Part shown: positions 10,158 to 19,380 of the stretch, one piece after another | Position numbering within the stretch: the first letter of the stretch is position 1 | How the letters are laid out: the number at the start of each line of letters is the position of its first letter | Source: Pleurocapsa sp. PCC 7327 | Lineage (GTDB): Bacteria; Cyanobacteriota; Cyanobacteriia; Cyanobacteriales; Microcystaceae | Direction of reading: 5' to 3' | Assembly (NCBI RefSeq): GCF_000317025.1 | Contig: NC_019689.1 | Location: 3,736,024-3,800,023, forward strand | Length of the DNA stretch: 64,000 nucleotides | Notes under the pieces: generated by a model | The model's input: the letters and a program-made list of their open reading frames with translations, nothing else | What the model was told of the DNA's origin: nothing | Databases searched by the model: none | Translations under genes and position numbers: made by a program

Positions 10158-10550
10158 ATGGCGCGACCAACGAAAAAAAGCGGCGCAAAAAAACAGAAAA
10201 AAAACGTACCTAACGGCATCGCTCACATCCAATCTACTTTCAACAATACCATCGTCACGATTTCCGACACCAGGGGAGACGTAATTTCCTGGGCATCAGC
10301 CGGGTCGAGCGGCTTCAAAGGAGCTAAGAAAGGCACGCCTTTTGCAGCGCAAACAGCTGCCGATCAAGCAGCTCGACGAGCCATCGAACAGGGGATGCGC
10401 CAGATCGAAGTTATGGTCAGCGGACCGGGGGCAGGTCGAGAAACCGCAATTCGAGCCTTGCAGGGTTCGGGTTTGGAAATCACCTTAATTAGAGATGTTA
10501 CTCCGATTCCTCACAATGGCTGTCGTCCGCCTAAGCGGCGTAGAGTTTAA
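10158..10550 (+). CDS. rpsK: 30S ribosomal protein S11
   Basis: This is a 130-residue S11 with the signature [20 protein letters not shown] and the C-terminal [12 protein letters not shown]. It lines the mRNA path at the platform. It is located between rpsM and rpoA. Confidence 0.97.
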   Translation: MARPTKKSGAKKQKKNVPNGIAHIQSTFNNTIVTISDTRGDVISWASAGSSGFKGAKKGTPFAAQTAADQAARRAIEQGMRQIEVMVSGPGAGRETAIRALQGSGLEITLIRDVTPIPHNGCRPPKRRRV

Positions 10551-10552
10551 GT

Positions 10553-10649
10553 CAGCGACCAGTGACCAGTGACCAGCAATCGGTTCCTAATGACTGATGA
10601 TTGGCAGCTAACACTGATTACTGATAACTGATTACTGATAACTGATAAG
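10553..10649 (+). repeat. Heptamer tandem repeat upstream of rpoA
   Basis: The 100-base rpsK-rpoA spacer contains three GACCAGT units, then six near-perfect units of the series ACTGATT/ACTGATA in tandem, ending next to the rpoA ribosome binding site. It resembles the STRR class. Confidence 0.65.
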
Positions 10650-10665
10650 CATGGGAGGTCAGTCG

Positions 10666-11616
10666 GTGGCACAGTTTCAAATTGAGTGTGTAGAATCTAA
10701 GACTCACAAAAATCAGAGTCAATACGGTAAGTTTGTTTTAGAGCCTCTCGATCGCGGTCAAGGGACGACAGTAGGCAATGCCCTCAGACGAGTTTTGCTC
10801 TCGAATTTAGAAGGAACTGCCATAACGGCAATTCGTATTGCTGGAGTCAATCACGAATTCGCGACGATTCCAGGGGTGAGGGAGGACGTACTAGAAATCA
10901 TGCTCAACATGAAAGAGATCGTCCTTAAAAGCTATACTCACCAGCCTTTAATCGGTCGCCTCGTGGCAACTGGGCCGGCTACGATAACAGCAGCCAACTT
11001 TGACACCCTTCCCTCAGAAGTAGAAGCGATCGACCCCAACCAGTATATAGCCACCTTAGCTGAAGGGGCAAAGCTGGAAATGGAGTTTCGCATTGAAAAG
11101 GGCAAAGGGTATCGCGCGATCGAACGCGGTAAAGATGAAACAGCTGCAATAGACTTTCTCCAAATCGATTCGGTCTTTATGCCAGTTACCAAAGTCAATT
11201 ACAGCGTAGAAGACGTGCGAGTTGACGACGCTCAGGCAAAAGATCGACTGATTATGGAAATTTGGACGAATGGCAGCATCAGTCCCAAAGAAGCGCTTTC
11301 TCAAGCAGCTAATATCATTGTCGATCTGTTCAATCCTCTTAAAGATCTTAACGAACTAGATACCAAACCTATCGACGATCGGGATGAGATCCCTCCTGAG
11401 AGTCAGATTCCTATCGAGGAGCTTCAGCTGTCAGTTCGCGCGTATAATTGCCTCAAACGAGCGCAGATTAATACTGTTGCCGACTTACTCGAATACAGCC
11501 AGGAAGATCTCTTAGAAATTAAGAACTTCGGGCAAAAATCGGCAGAAGAGGTGATCGAAGCTCTGCAAAAACGTCTGGGAATTACTTTGCCCCAGGAAAA
11601 AACAGTGAAAGCATAG
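10666..11616 (+). CDS. rpoA: DNA-directed RNA polymerase alpha subunit
   Basis: The 316-residue alpha subunit has an N-terminal dimerisation/assembly domain (about 1-230) and a C-terminal helix-hairpin-helix domain (about 245-310, with the LLEIKNFGQKSAEEVIEAL segment) that contacts UP elements and activators. The start is taken at GTG 10666, with GGGAGG seven bases upstream, giving the cyanobacterial MAQFQIECVES N-terminus. The frame also opens at ATG 10651, which lies inside that Shine-Dalgarno region. Confidence 0.95.
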   Translation: MAQFQIECVESKTHKNQSQYGKFVLEPLDRGQGTTVGNALRRVLLSNLEGTAITAIRIAGVNHEFATIPGVREDVLEIMLNMKEIVLKSYTHQPLIGRLVATGPATITAANFDTLPSEVEAIDPNQYIATLAEGAKLEMEFRIEKGKGYRAIERGKDETAAIDFLQIDSVFMPVTKVNYSVEDVRVDDAQAKDRLIMEIWTNGSISPKEALSQAANIIVDLFNPLKDLNELDTKPIDDRDEIPPESQIPIEELQLSVRAYNCLKRAQINTVADLLEYSQEDLLEIKNFGQKSAEEVIEALQKRLGITLPQEKTVKA

Positions 11617-11754
11617 CTCGTTAATTCAGTTAAGATGTAGCTAGCTGCGGCAAAACAAAGACAAAAGTCAAAAATAATCTTTTTGCCTTTTGTCTGTTTA
11701 TTTTTGTCTTTAGAAGATAAAATTTATCTCGCTAAATATATAAGGAAAAAGAAA

Positions 11755-12105
11755 ATGCGTCACCAATGTCGCGTACCACAACTAGGACGACCGGCAGATC
11801 AGCGAAAAGCGCTACTCAGAGCGCTGGCAACAGAACTGATTCGTCACGGTCAAATTACCACGACTAAAGCTCGCGCTAAAGCCGTTCGCTCGGAAGTCGA
11901 AAGAATGATTAGTCTGGCAAAAGATGGTTCCTTAGCAGCAAGGCGAGCCGCTTTGGGCTATATTTATGACAAACAGTTGGTTCATGCCTTGTTCGAGGCA
12001 GCTAAAGAACGTTACGGCAATCGGAACGGGGGATACACCCGGATCGCTCGTACCGTGCGCCGCCGGGGAGATAACGCAGAAATGGCAATTATCGAGCTAG
12101 TCTGA
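11755..12105 (+). CDS. rplQ: 50S ribosomal protein L17
   Basis: This is a 116-residue L17 with the consensus N-terminus [20 protein letters not shown]. The ATG at 11755 has AAGGA upstream. The frame extends 24 codons further upstream, but that stretch is AT-rich spacer without L17 similarity. It follows rpoA as in most bacteria. Confidence 0.96.
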   Translation: MRHQCRVPQLGRPADQRKALLRALATELIRHGQITTTKARAKAVRSEVERMISLAKDGSLAARRAALGYIYDKQLVHALFEAAKERYGNRNGGYTRIARTVRRRGDNAEMAIIELV

Positions 12106-12120
12106 GCCGAATTGAGATTG

Positions 12121-12966
12121 ATGTCCGAGAAGACAGAATTAGAAAACTCAGAACGGGTGGCTCTCGTCATTCAATACGTGGGAACCAATTTTTCTGGCTG
12201 GCAGCGACAACCCAAACGGCGAACCGTACAGGAAGAAATTGAAGCCGCGATCGCGCAGGTACTTCAACATCCCGTCAGTTTAATTGCGGCAGGACGTACC
12301 GATACAGGAGTTCACGCCGCCGCTCAAGTCGCTCATTTCAACCAAAAAAGCACGATTCCCGCCTCCCGTTGGGCAGTTATTCTCAATTCTCGGCTACCCG
12401 AAGATATTTTGATTCGAGCCTCGGCTAAAGTTTCTCAAACCTGGCACGCTCGCTTTTCAGCTCTGTGGCGGCGTTATCGGTATACGATTTATACTGACAA
12501 GCGTCCTAACCTGTTTGTTAAGCCTTTTAGCTGGCATTATTATCATGCTCCCCTGCAAGAATCTCTCATGCAGGCAGCATTGACCTCCATGCTCGGAAAA
12601 CACCACTTTGCTGCTTTCCACCGCGCTCGCTCCGCACGTAGGCACTCTTGGGTAGAGGTTCAAGAAGCCCAATGCTATCGACAAGGACCTTTGCTACACA
12701 TAGAGATTCAAGCAAACGCCTTTTTATACGGGATGGTGCGCCTTCTGGTGGGAATGCTAGTAGAAGTTGGAAGCGGCAAGCGATCGCTAGAAAACTTTAC
12801 CGATATTTGGTTCAACCAAAAGCGAGAAGAAGTTAAGTATGCGGCTCCAGCAAAAGGTTTGTGTCTGCTGCGAGTCGGCTACCCCGAATTTCCCTTTTCC
12901 CCTGACATTTGGTACGATACGCAACCCATCTTTCATTTTAATGAGGAGCTAGTCGTTAGTGGTTAG
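12121..12966 (+). CDS. truA: tRNA pseudouridine(38-40) synthase TruA
   Basis: The 281-residue enzyme converts U38-U40 of the tRNA anticodon stem to pseudouridine. The catalytic aspartate lies in AAGRTDTGVHAAAQV (D61), and YVGTNFSGWQRQP is the conserved N-terminal strand. The ATG at 12121 is preferred to the earlier TTG. It is inserted between rplQ and rplM, as is usual in cyanobacteria. Confidence 0.95.
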   Translation: MSEKTELENSERVALVIQYVGTNFSGWQRQPKRRTVQEEIEAAIAQVLQHPVSLIAAGRTDTGVHAAAQVAHFNQKSTIPASRWAVILNSRLPEDILIRASAKVSQTWHARFSALWRRYRYTIYTDKRPNLFVKPFSWHYYHAPLQESLMQAALTSMLGKHHFAAFHRARSARRHSWVEVQEAQCYRQGPLLHIEIQANAFLYGMVRLLVGMLVEVGSGKRSLENFTDIWFNQKREEVKYAAPAKGLCLLRVGYPEFPFSPDIWYDTQPIFHFNEELVVSG

Positions 12967-12977
12967 CAGGAAGAAAA

Positions 12978-13046
12978 CAACTAACTACTCACTACTAACA
13001 ACCAACTACTAAATAACCAACTACTCACTACTAACAACTAACAACC
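12978..13046 (+). repeat. Heptamer tandem repeat (ACTAACA/ACTACTA type)
   Basis: The truA-rplM spacer is built of about nine ACTAACA, ACTACTC, ACTAAAT-like heptamers and ends AACAACC immediately before the rplM ATG. There is no purine-rich Shine-Dalgarno sequence. Confidence 0.65.
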
Positions 13047-13505
13047 ATGACTACTAAAACGCCACTTCCCACTCAAGAAACTATAGAGCCAAAATGGTAC
13101 GTCATAGACGCTACCGATCAGCGCTTGGGCCGTCTTGCCTCAGAAATCGCGAAGATCCTCAGAGGAAAAAATAAGCCTATTTTTACTCCTCACATGGATA
13201 CAGGCGATTTTGCGATCGTCATCAACGCCGAAAAAGTTATCGTTACGGGCAAAAAACCCAAGCAAAAGGTCTATCGCCGCCATTCGGGACGACCGGGCGG
13301 AATGAAGACAGAAACTTTCGAACAACTGCAACAGCGCATTCCAGAGAGAATTATCGAAACCGCCGTCAAAGGAATGTTGCCCAAAAACTCCTTGGGTCGC
13401 AAACTATTTACCAAACTCAAGGTCTACGCGGGATCGACGCATCCCCACCAAGCCCAAAAACCCGAAGAACTAAAAATTAATACTATTCCAACCGGAGGGA
13501 ACTAA
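13047..13505 (+). CDS. rplM: 50S ribosomal protein L13
   Basis: This is a 152-residue L13 with [18 protein letters not shown] and the signature region around [20 protein letters not shown]. It is an early 50S assembly protein. Its stop codon overlaps the rpsI ATG (TAATG), so the pair is translationally coupled. Confidence 0.97.
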   Translation: MTTKTPLPTQETIEPKWYVIDATDQRLGRLASEIAKILRGKNKPIFTPHMDTGDFAIVINAEKVIVTGKKPKQKVYRRHSGRPGGMKTETFEQLQQRIPERIIETAVKGMLPKNSLGRKLFTKLKVYAGSTHPHQAQKPEELKINTIPTGGN

Positions 13506-13918
13506 TGCAAGCAACAGAATCTCAAGATAAAGTCGTCTATTGGGGAACGGGTCGCCGTAAATCTTCTGTGGCAAGAGTTCGTCTCGTTCCCGGCAGCGGA
13601 CAGTTGATTGTCAATGACAAACCCGGAGAGATCTACTTCAATAGAATCCCCGGTTATCTACAAGTTATTAAAGCTCCTTTGGAAACCCTGGGTCTAGAAA
13701 ATGAATACGACATTTTAGTCAAAGCCCACGGCGGCGGACTGACAGGACAATCTGATGCTGTTAAACTAGGAGTAGCTAGAGCTTTATGTCAACTCGCGCC
13801 AGAAAATCGCCAACCGCTAAAAATTGAAGGGTATTTAACCCGCGATCCCCGCGCTAAAGAGCGCAAGAAATACGGCTTGCACAAAGCTCGTAAGGCACCT
13901 CAATACTCTAAGCGATAA
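13505..13918 (+). CDS. rpsI: 30S ribosomal protein S9
   Basis: The 137-residue S9 has the signature [19 protein letters not shown] and the basic C-terminus KAPQYSKR, whose last arginine contacts the P-site tRNA. It overlaps rplM by one base. Confidence 0.97.
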   Translation: MQATESQDKVVYWGTGRRKSSVARVRLVPGSGQLIVNDKPGEIYFNRIPGYLQVIKAPLETLGLENEYDILVKAHGGGLTGQSDAVKLGVARALCQLAPENRQPLKIEGYLTRDPRAKERKKYGLHKARKAPQYSKR

Positions 13919-13924
13919 AATTAA

Positions 13925-13998
13925 ATTGTCATTTGTCATCGGTCATTAGTCATTCGTAAAAAAACAAAGGACAATTAACAAATGACAAGGGACAAATA
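13925..13998 (+). repeat. Heptamer repeat spacer (GTCATTN / AATGACA type)
   Basis: GTCATTTGTCATCGGTCATT-type units are followed by their near-reverse complement (AAAGGACAATTAACAAATGA and so on), so the transcript could fold into a long imperfect hairpin between rpsI and rpmE. Confidence 0.5.
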
Positions 13999-14008
13999 GG
14001 AAATAACT

Positions 14009-14260
14009 ATGCCAAAACCTGACATTCATCCCACTTGGTATCCAGAAGCAAAAGTCATTTGTAATGGCGAGGTCGTCATGACCGTTGGCTCCACCAAACC
14101 CGAAATTCATGTCGAGGTTTGGTCGGGCAATCATCCCTTCTTTACCGGAACGCAAAAACTGATCGATACTGAAGGACGAGTCGATCGCTTCCGCCGCAAA
14201 TACGGAACGCTCGGTAAAACCGACCAGAAAAATAAAGCTTCTAATGCAAAAGAAAAATAG
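14009..14260 (+). CDS. rpmE: 50S ribosomal protein L31
   Basis: This 83-residue L31 reads MPKPDIHPTWYPEAKVICNG. It lacks the CxxC zinc pairs and is thus the zinc-independent (C-minus) form, with a lysine-rich tail. ATAGGAAATAACT precedes the ATG. A strong structured terminator follows. Confidence 0.95.
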   Translation: MPKPDIHPTWYPEAKVICNGEVVMTVGSTKPEIHVEVWSGNHPFFTGTQKLIDTEGRVDRFRRKYGTLGKTDQKNKASNAKEK

Positions 14261-14262
14261 CG

Positions 14263-14337
14263 GCTCGATTGACTTGTCTTGACCCAGCAGAAATTCTGCT
14301 GGGTTAGCCCTGTCTATCGCTCAGTCGAGCTATTTTT
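14263..14337 (+). terminator. Nested-stem terminator between rpmE and prfA
   Basis: An inner hairpin (ACCCAGCAG, loop AAATT, CTGCTGGGT; 14282-14304) sits inside an outer stem of GCTCGATTGA (14263-14272) with TCAGTCGAGC (14321-14330), one wobble pair, followed by TATTTTT. It fits a rho-independent terminator ending the alpha/rpmE transcript, with prfA starting 19 bases later. Confidence 0.7.
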
Positions 14338-14355
14338 GTATTAGGAGCAACTTCC

Positions 14356-15471
14356 ATGGCTGAATCTTACTTACTCGAAAAACTACAATCCGTCGAACAA
14401 ACTTTTAAAGAATTGACCCGCCGCCTTGCCGATCCGGATATCGCCACCAATCCAGAAGAGTTGCAGCGAGTCTCGAAGGCGCGTTCTTCTTTGGAAGAGA
14501 CGGTTAATACCTACGAAACTTGGAAAAAAACCAAGGAAGACTTAGCCGGAGCCAGACAAATTCTGAAAGAATCTGGCAGCGATCCAGAATTAAGGGAAAT
14601 GGCTGCTCTAGAAGTCGAAGAATTAGAGGAAAAATTAGCCCAGCTAGAAAAACAGCTCAAAATCTTACTCTTGCCTCGCGATCCCAACGATGATAAGAAC
14701 ATCATGCTAGAAATTCGCGCTGGGACTGGCGGGGACGAGGCAAGTATTTGGGCGGGCGATTTGGTGCGTATGTATTCGCGTTATGCTGAGTCCCAAAATT
14801 GGAAAGTTAAACTCGTCAGCGAGTCGCTAGCCGAATTAGGAGGTTTCAAAGAAGCCATTCTGGAAATCCAAGGCGATCGCGTTTATAGCAAACTAAAATT
14901 TGAAGCGGGCGTTCACCGAGTTCAGCGAGTGCCTGTCACGGAAGCAGGCGGACGAGTCCATACCTCAACGGCAACAGTAGCGATTATGCCAGAGGTGGAT
15001 GAGGTAGAAGTCGAGATCGATCCCAAAGATATCGAAATAAAAACGGCGCGTTCTGGCGGTGCTGGAGGACAAAATGTTAATAAGGTGGAAACAGCAGTAG
15101 ACTTGATCCACAAGCCGACCGGAATCAGAATATTCTGTACAGAAGAGCGATCGCAATTGCAAAACCGCGAGCGAGCCATGCAAATTTTGCGAGCTAAGCT
15201 CTACGAAATGAAGCTGCAAGAACAGCAAGAAGCAGTGACTTCCATGCGGCGATCCCAGGTGGGAACGGGAGCGCGGTCGGAAAAAATCCGCACTTATAAC
15301 TACAAAGACAATCGCGTCACCGATCACCGATTGGGACAAAACTTTAACTTAGCCGCTGCTTTAGAGGGAAACCTAGAAGACATGATTCAGGCTTGTATTG
15401 CTCAGGATCAGCAAGAACGTCTAGAGGAATTAGCCACTTCTCCTACAACGGCTGAGGTATTGAGTAATTGA
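14356..15471 (+). CDS. prfA: Peptide chain release factor 1
   Basis: This is a 371-residue class I release factor reading UAA/UAG. The codon-recognition tripeptide PVT is at residues 193-195 and the peptidyl-hydrolysis motif GGQ at 237-239 (within [16 protein letters not shown]). TTAGGAGCAACTTCC precedes the ATG. It terminates the ribosomal-protein region. Confidence 0.97.
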   Translation: MAESYLLEKLQSVEQTFKELTRRLADPDIATNPEELQRVSKARSSLEETVNTYETWKKTKEDLAGARQILKESGSDPELREMAALEVEELEEKLAQLEKQLKILLLPRDPNDDKNIMLEIRAGTGGDEASIWAGDLVRMYSRYAESQNWKVKLVSESLAELGGFKEAILEIQGDRVYSKLKFEAGVHRVQRVPVTEAGGRVHTSTATVAIMPEVDEVEVEIDPKDIEIKTARSGGAGGQNVNKVETAVDLIHKPTGIRIFCTEERSQLQNRERAMQILRAKLYEMKLQEQQEAVTSMRRSQVGTGARSEKIRTYNYKDNRVTDHRLGQNFNLAAALEGNLEDMIQACIAQDQQERLEELATSPTTAEVLSN

Positions 15472-15487
15472 CGCTCTGTTAACCTAG

Positions 15488-15510
15488 GCATGGGAGTCAC
15501 CTCCCCATGC
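15488..15510 (+). terminator. Hairpin downstream of prfA
   Basis: GCATGGGAG pairs with CTCCCCATGC across a TCAC loop, with one bulged C. No long T-run follows, so termination is only inferred from its place between prfA and the convergent esterase gene. Confidence 0.4.
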
Positions 15511-15626
15511 TTGGCTCCAGGAACTGGACATGAAAGTTGCCCCTTCATCCGGCTCCTCTCCGCGTTGACCCTTGTCATAGGTACTAATATCAATTTTTAC
15601 TTCTATCTGTAAAATTTTTCCGATCT

Positions 15627-16568
15627 CTAAAGAACAGATGAGGCAGCTTCACCTAAAACGCGGTGAATTGCGGCGGTAGGGTGAACATTGTCCCAAAAGA
15701 GATACTGGTCTGGATTTGCACCACTTGCAGGAGCTACACTCAAAAATGGTCGATCCACAACGGTAAGCCCAAATCTCTGCGGTTTGGCGATCGCGCGATC
15801 GAACAAACTGTTAACGTCAAACAAGGTTATATTGACATCATCAGGTAATTTTTTTTCTAACTTATCTAAGTTTTTTGCCAACAAACTATTGTGTCTGTTG
15901 CTTATCTTTGTAAGAGCCTCGGAAGAACGGACAATCTTTTCGCCGAATACGTCCCCTCCTGTGAGTGCGCCTGGAGTTCTACCCAAATCGGGCAAGTTGG
16001 GGATGAGAAAATCACGTCCGCCGCGTTGGTAAAGAGATTTGATGCTGTCTGTGATATTCTCGACGACATCTTTGGGTTTGGCACTTGAGTCAAAGAAATA
16101 ATCGTTTGCCCCACCCCAAATAACAAATAGGTCATTGGCATCAGCCGATTTTTGGAAGCGGTCGTGGTCTTGAGTAAACTGAGCTACCTGATCTACCACT
16201 GTTGGCAACAAACCGCGATTGCCCGTGTTTCCTTCCGTTTCCGTGCCTCCATAGGCAAAGTTGACGCTTCGATCTATAGTTTTGCCGTCGAAAGAGCCAG
16301 TCACGGATAAATCGGTAGAAGCGGTAAGATCGTCTACTCCCAAATTCTGTGCCAGAATTTCTACCCAAGTAGATCCGTTTGTAAAGCGTCCGTTGAAGTA
16401 CGGAGGACTAGGAGGTGCGCCGATAAGTTTAAATGTGTTTCCTATATCAGAGAGACTATCTCCGAAAATGTAGAGATCGTCAATGCCGTTTGTTTCCGAA
16501 CTCGCCAATCCTACAAGAGGCTCATTACTTTCTAAGCCAGTGAGATTATCGTTATTGTTTTCCGGCAT
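15627..16568 (-). CDS. GDSL/SGNH-family lipase or esterase
   Basis: The 313-residue protein has the SGNH block I FGDSLSD at residues 35-41 (nucleophile S38), block III in WGGANDYF, and the block V D293-x-x-H296 in WDNVHPTAAIH, so the catalytic set is complete. It resembles the COG3240 phospholipase/esterase group. There is no signal peptide at the N-terminus, which is acidic and low-complexity (MPENNNDNLTGLESNE), and no autotransporter barrel follows. The substrate is not predictable. It stands alone, convergent with prfA. Confidence 0.85.
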   Translation of the reverse strand: MPENNNDNLTGLESNEPLVGLASSETNGIDDLYIFGDSLSDIGNTFKLIGAPPSPPYFNGRFTNGSTWVEILAQNLGVDDLTASTDLSVTGSFDGKTIDRSVNFAYGGTETEGNTGNRGLLPTVVDQVAQFTQDHDRFQKSADANDLFVIWGGANDYFFDSSAKPKDVVENITDSIKSLYQRGGRDFLIPNLPDLGRTPGALTGGDVFGEKIVRSSEALTKISNRHNSLLAKNLDKLEKKLPDDVNITLFDVNSLFDRAIAKPQRFGLTVVDRPFLSVAPASGANPDQYLFWDNVHPTAAIHRVLGEAASSVL

Positions 16569-16937
16569 TTTTGTTTTTTTAAGGAAAAATCACGAAAAAT
16601 ATATCATATGTCGGAATTTTTAGGACTATTTTTAAATTATGATTCTGATTAGTTAAATTTACTTTCTTAAGCTGCTTTTATTGATACTTTAAGTTGCATA
16701 ATTGCAAACTAGCAAATATGTAAATTAGTATCTGGCAAGTAAAACAATAGAGCCTCTAGAAAAATACTATTCATCAGACTCGCACCAAATATAGGATCCC
16801 CGAAGAAAGGCTTTCTAAACTCGTTCCCAGGCAGCAGCCCCTTTATCGAGAAGAGCGCGGTTCTAGCTTGAAAAAACAAGAGGTAAAGATGGAAATTGAG
16901 GATTTAATCTTCGATATTTCACTTAATTCTTTTGACA
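16569..16937. other. Intergenic stretch, no gene recognised
   Basis: AT-rich upstream region of the esterase gene, followed by a stretch without a sizeable reading frame. Short open stretches exist on both strands but none has a start, a ribosome binding site and a recognisable family. Confidence 0.5.
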
Positions 16938-16990
16938 ATAAAAAAAGGCGATCGCAGCCAAACCCGATAAAGATTTCCCATGCGATCGCC
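16938..16990 (-). terminator. Rho-independent terminator of the cta remnant
   Basis: On the minus strand a perfect 10-bp stem GGCGATCGCA / TGCGATCGCC with a 24-base loop is followed by a run of seven T. The position, just past the ctaE stop, fits the end of a former ctaDE transcript. The stems are HIP1-type GCGATCGC palindromes. Confidence 0.65.
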
Positions 16991-17007
16991 AATTTCGAGC
17001 AATTCAG

Positions 17008-17642
17008 TTAAAACCTAGTCAGAATGTAGAGCAGCGAGAAAAGGATAATCCAGATGATATCGACGAAGTGCCAGTAGATTTCTGCCATTTCTACGCCGAC
17101 GTGTTTAGCAGCATTATAGTGACCTTGACGGCGCGATCGCCACAATACGTCCAGGATTAACAAAACCCCAATAGTAACGTGAAGGCCGTGAAATCCAGTC
17201 ATCAAGTAAAAACAGTTGGAAAAGATATTAGTCGTCAACCCATAACCGAGGGTTAGATATTCGTATACCTGACCAGCTAGGAATACAATCCCCATCAGGG
17301 CAGTAACGATACGATATACCAAAGCCACAACCCACCAACATCTCCTTTCTTGATGGCTACATCGCCTTGGTAGATGACGAAACTGCTAGACACCGGAATA
17401 ATTGTATTGATTGCAGGCAATAATAACTCGACTTCGGTTCCTTCTGGAGGCCAATTGGCAGCCGCACATCGGTAAATTAATTAGGCAGCAAACATCTCCC
17501 CAAACATTAAAGATTCAGAAACCAGGAAGACGAGCAACCCCAGTACTCGATAATCGGGATGTTCTGCATGAGCAGTAGCTGCAATGGCATGAGGGGTTGA
17601 GGAGTTGGAAATTATCGGAGATTCAACAGTCGATCCTTGCAT
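17008..17642 (-). pseudogene. ctaE: Cytochrome c oxidase subunit III, disrupted
   Basis: The whole gene can be followed on the minus strand. It starts MQGSTVESPI and reads ...LVSESLMFGEMFAA, then meets an in-frame TAA (17481-17483) where the family has an aromatic residue before LIYR. It continues through WPPEGTEVE and GDVAIKKGDVGG, then needs a 2-base shift at the TATATC at 17313-17318 to enter the last 100 residues (ALMGIVFLAGQVYEY ... MAEIYWHFVDIIWI). Two independent lesions make it a pseudogene. The intact C-terminal frame shows that the decay is fairly recent. Confidence 0.88.
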
Positions 17643-17665
17643 AGATTTCTTTTGTTGTTTGATAG

Positions 17666-17724
17666 TTGAGAGTAGTTAGTAGTTAGTGGGAAGCTTTAAA
17701 CTAACTACTAACCAATAACTAATT
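17666..17724. repeat. Heptamer repeat between ctaE and ctaD remnants
   Basis: AGTTAGT/AGTTAGTGGG units followed by ACTAACTACTAACC units form a small inverted pair of heptamer tracts. Confidence 0.45.
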
Positions 17725-18496
17725 AATTCTTTAACTCCGAACTTACTTCTGAGAGTATCTCCGATACGGATTCGCTTTCGTCAACGCTGAGGCTGTCAAT
17801 GCCATAATCGTAAGGCCCTGCCCAGAGAACAGGAGGTTCCTCAAAGTTTTCGATCGCGGGTGGAGAAGTGGTTTGCCATTCCAGAGTCAATGTCTGCCAG
17901 GGATTGCGACCCGCAACTTCCCCAGCTCTCCAACTCCAGAGAATATTAACAATGAATGGCAAAACGGAGATGCCCAAGATATAGGCACCATAGGTACAAA
18001 TCTCATTAAGTGGCGTAAATTGCGGGTCGTACATGGCTACCCGTCGCGGCATTCCTTTCAATCCGAGTTCGTGCATCGGCGAAAAGGTGAGGATGGTGCC
18101 GACAAAGGTAAGAGCAAAATGAATGCGTCCCAAAGTTTCGTTGAGTTTGCGTCCCGTCATTTTGGGGAACCAGTGATAAATTCCCGCGTAAATGCCAAAG
18201 ACGGAACCGCCAAAGAGGACGAAGTGAAAATGAGCGACCACATAGTAAGTGTCGCGAACGTGAACGTCAAAGGGAGCAGTTCCCAGAGTAACGCCACCGA
18301 TCCCGCCGAAGACGAACATTGCCAGCAAACCGATCGCAAATAGCATGGCACTGGTAAAGCGAATTTTACCACCCCAGATTGTAGCGACCCAACTGAAGAT
18401 TTTTACGCCCGTAGGCACGGCAACCATCAGGGTAGAAATGGTCAAGAACATCCGCATCCAAGGTGGGGTGCCGCTGGTAAACATGTGGTGTACCCA
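17723..18496 (-). pseudogene. ctaD: Cytochrome c oxidase subunit I, 5'-truncated
   Basis: Only the last 255 or so residues of a protein of about 550 are left. The remnant begins at WVHHMFTSGTPPWMRM and keeps the heme ligands in HFHFVLFGG, the PRRVAMYDP loop and an acidic C-terminus. The first seven or so transmembrane segments, the low-spin heme histidine of helix II and the CuB ligands in the missing part are gone, so no oxidase can be made. Similarity stops abruptly at about 18496, where the transposase remnant begins. No ctaC is present. Confidence 0.88.
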
Positions 18497-18499
18497 CGT

Positions 18500-18679
18500 T
18501 GGGCTATTAAAACCGGAGATTGGTTATCGTCTCATCGTCCTCTCAAGGTTAAGAAACATGGACGACAGCAAGCTAGCGTTTTTCGTTATGGCTTTGATTA
18601 TCTTCGCTCTATTTTCACTGATTTGGATTTGAAATCCAACGACTTTCTCTACTCTTTACAATTTTTGTCCTGTACTTAA
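18500..18679 (+). pseudogene. C-terminal remnant of an IS transposase (IS4-like)
   Basis: The plus strand reads IKTGDWLSSHRPLKVKKHGR then SVFRYGFDYLR and ends in FLSCT. This is the basic C-terminal tail I recognise from cyanobacterial IS4-type transposases. There is no start, no catalytic DDE core and no intact terminal repeats. It abuts the broken ctaD end to end, so an insertion followed by deletion is the simplest history. The family name is by memory of the motif and should be taken as likely, not certain. Confidence 0.6.
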
Positions 18680-18784
18680 AGAAAAGTGGGAGAGATAAGG
18701 AGGATGCGGAAGATGATTAGACCACATGTGGCACTCTAACAAGCAGAAATTTAGATGAGAAATCCAGGGACAAATGACAAATGA

Positions 18785-19213
18785 CTAACCCTTAGTAGGA
18801 CAAGGAGTTTGTTCGTGAGAGCGAGGACAAGTTTCTATATCTCCAATCATACTAGGTTCGGGTGTTAACCCAATCCAAGCATCAATTTGTTCGGGATTGA
18901 ACCCGACTTGACGAATTTTTCCTACCTGAATTAACGGACGACGAATTAACAGAGAATCTTCTATCATCAATTTCAAGGCAGTTGGCTCGTCTAACTCTAA
19001 AGGATTAATCTCTCCTGATTTGATACGAGGTGCAGTGTAATTGAACCACTCACTAACAGGTAAATTGCCAAAAAATAGACGCAAATTTTCTGGTTTCCAA
19101 GGTTCTTTTAATAAATTATGAACCTCCAACTTATGTCCAGCAGCATATAGTAAAGCTTTCTGCTTCGCATTATTAATACAACCAGGTTTTTCGTAAAAAA
19201 CTACTTTAGCCAT
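18785..19213 (-). CDS. Nitrogenase-associated ArsC/Spx-like protein
   Basis: The 142-residue thioredoxin-fold protein is of the arsenate reductase-like type found in nif clusters ('nitrogenase-associated protein' family). The N-terminus VVFYEKPGCINN carries the single active-site cysteine C12, and RRPLIQVG is the typical substrate-loop region. TGAGGTGAG gives a good ribosome binding site. Its position downstream of the [2Fe-2S] protein and CBS-CP12 suggests it is the last gene of the nifP arm. The biochemical role is unknown. Confidence 0.82.
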   Translation of the reverse strand: MAKVVFYEKPGCINNAKQKALLYAAGHKLEVHNLLKEPWKPENLRLFFGNLPVSEWFNYTAPRIKSGEINPLELDEPTALKLMIEDSLLIRRPLIQVGKIRQVGFNPEQIDAWIGLTPEPSMIGDIETCPRSHEQTPCPTKG

Positions 19214-19257
19214 AACTCACCTCAGTTTTGGATTGACAGGTATTTATCCAACAACCC

Positions 19258-19370
19258 GCCTGCCAATTAATTAGCAGGCTAATAGCAAAAGTTCTCTCAA
19301 GAGAACTGCTTATAGCACTGAGTCCATTTAAATAGACTTTAGCTATGAGCAAGGAAATTAATTTCCTTGC
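19258..19370. repeat. Cluster of four adjacent palindromes
   Basis: Four inverted repeats follow each other: GCCTGC(N10)GCAGGC (19258-19279), AGTTCTC(TCAA)GAGAACT (19290-19307), AGTC(CATTTAAATA)GACT (19321-19338) and the perfect 22-bp palindrome from GCAAGGAAATT to its mirror (19349-19370). They fill the gap between the ArsC-like and [2Fe-2S] genes. They may be operators, processing hairpins or a repeat element. Confidence 0.7.
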
Positions 19371-19380
19371 AGGTAATCGT

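Noticed and set aside
14263-14337. Riboswitch between rpmE and prfA
   Set aside because: The nested stems end in a T-run directly after rpmE and show no known aptamer core, so a terminator is the simpler reading.
18559-18633. Short + strand frame coding a hydrophobic 24-residue peptide resembling a small photosystem subunit
   Set aside because: It lies within the transposase remnant in another frame, lacks a ribosome binding site and is too short to identify. The transposase reading explains the sequence better.
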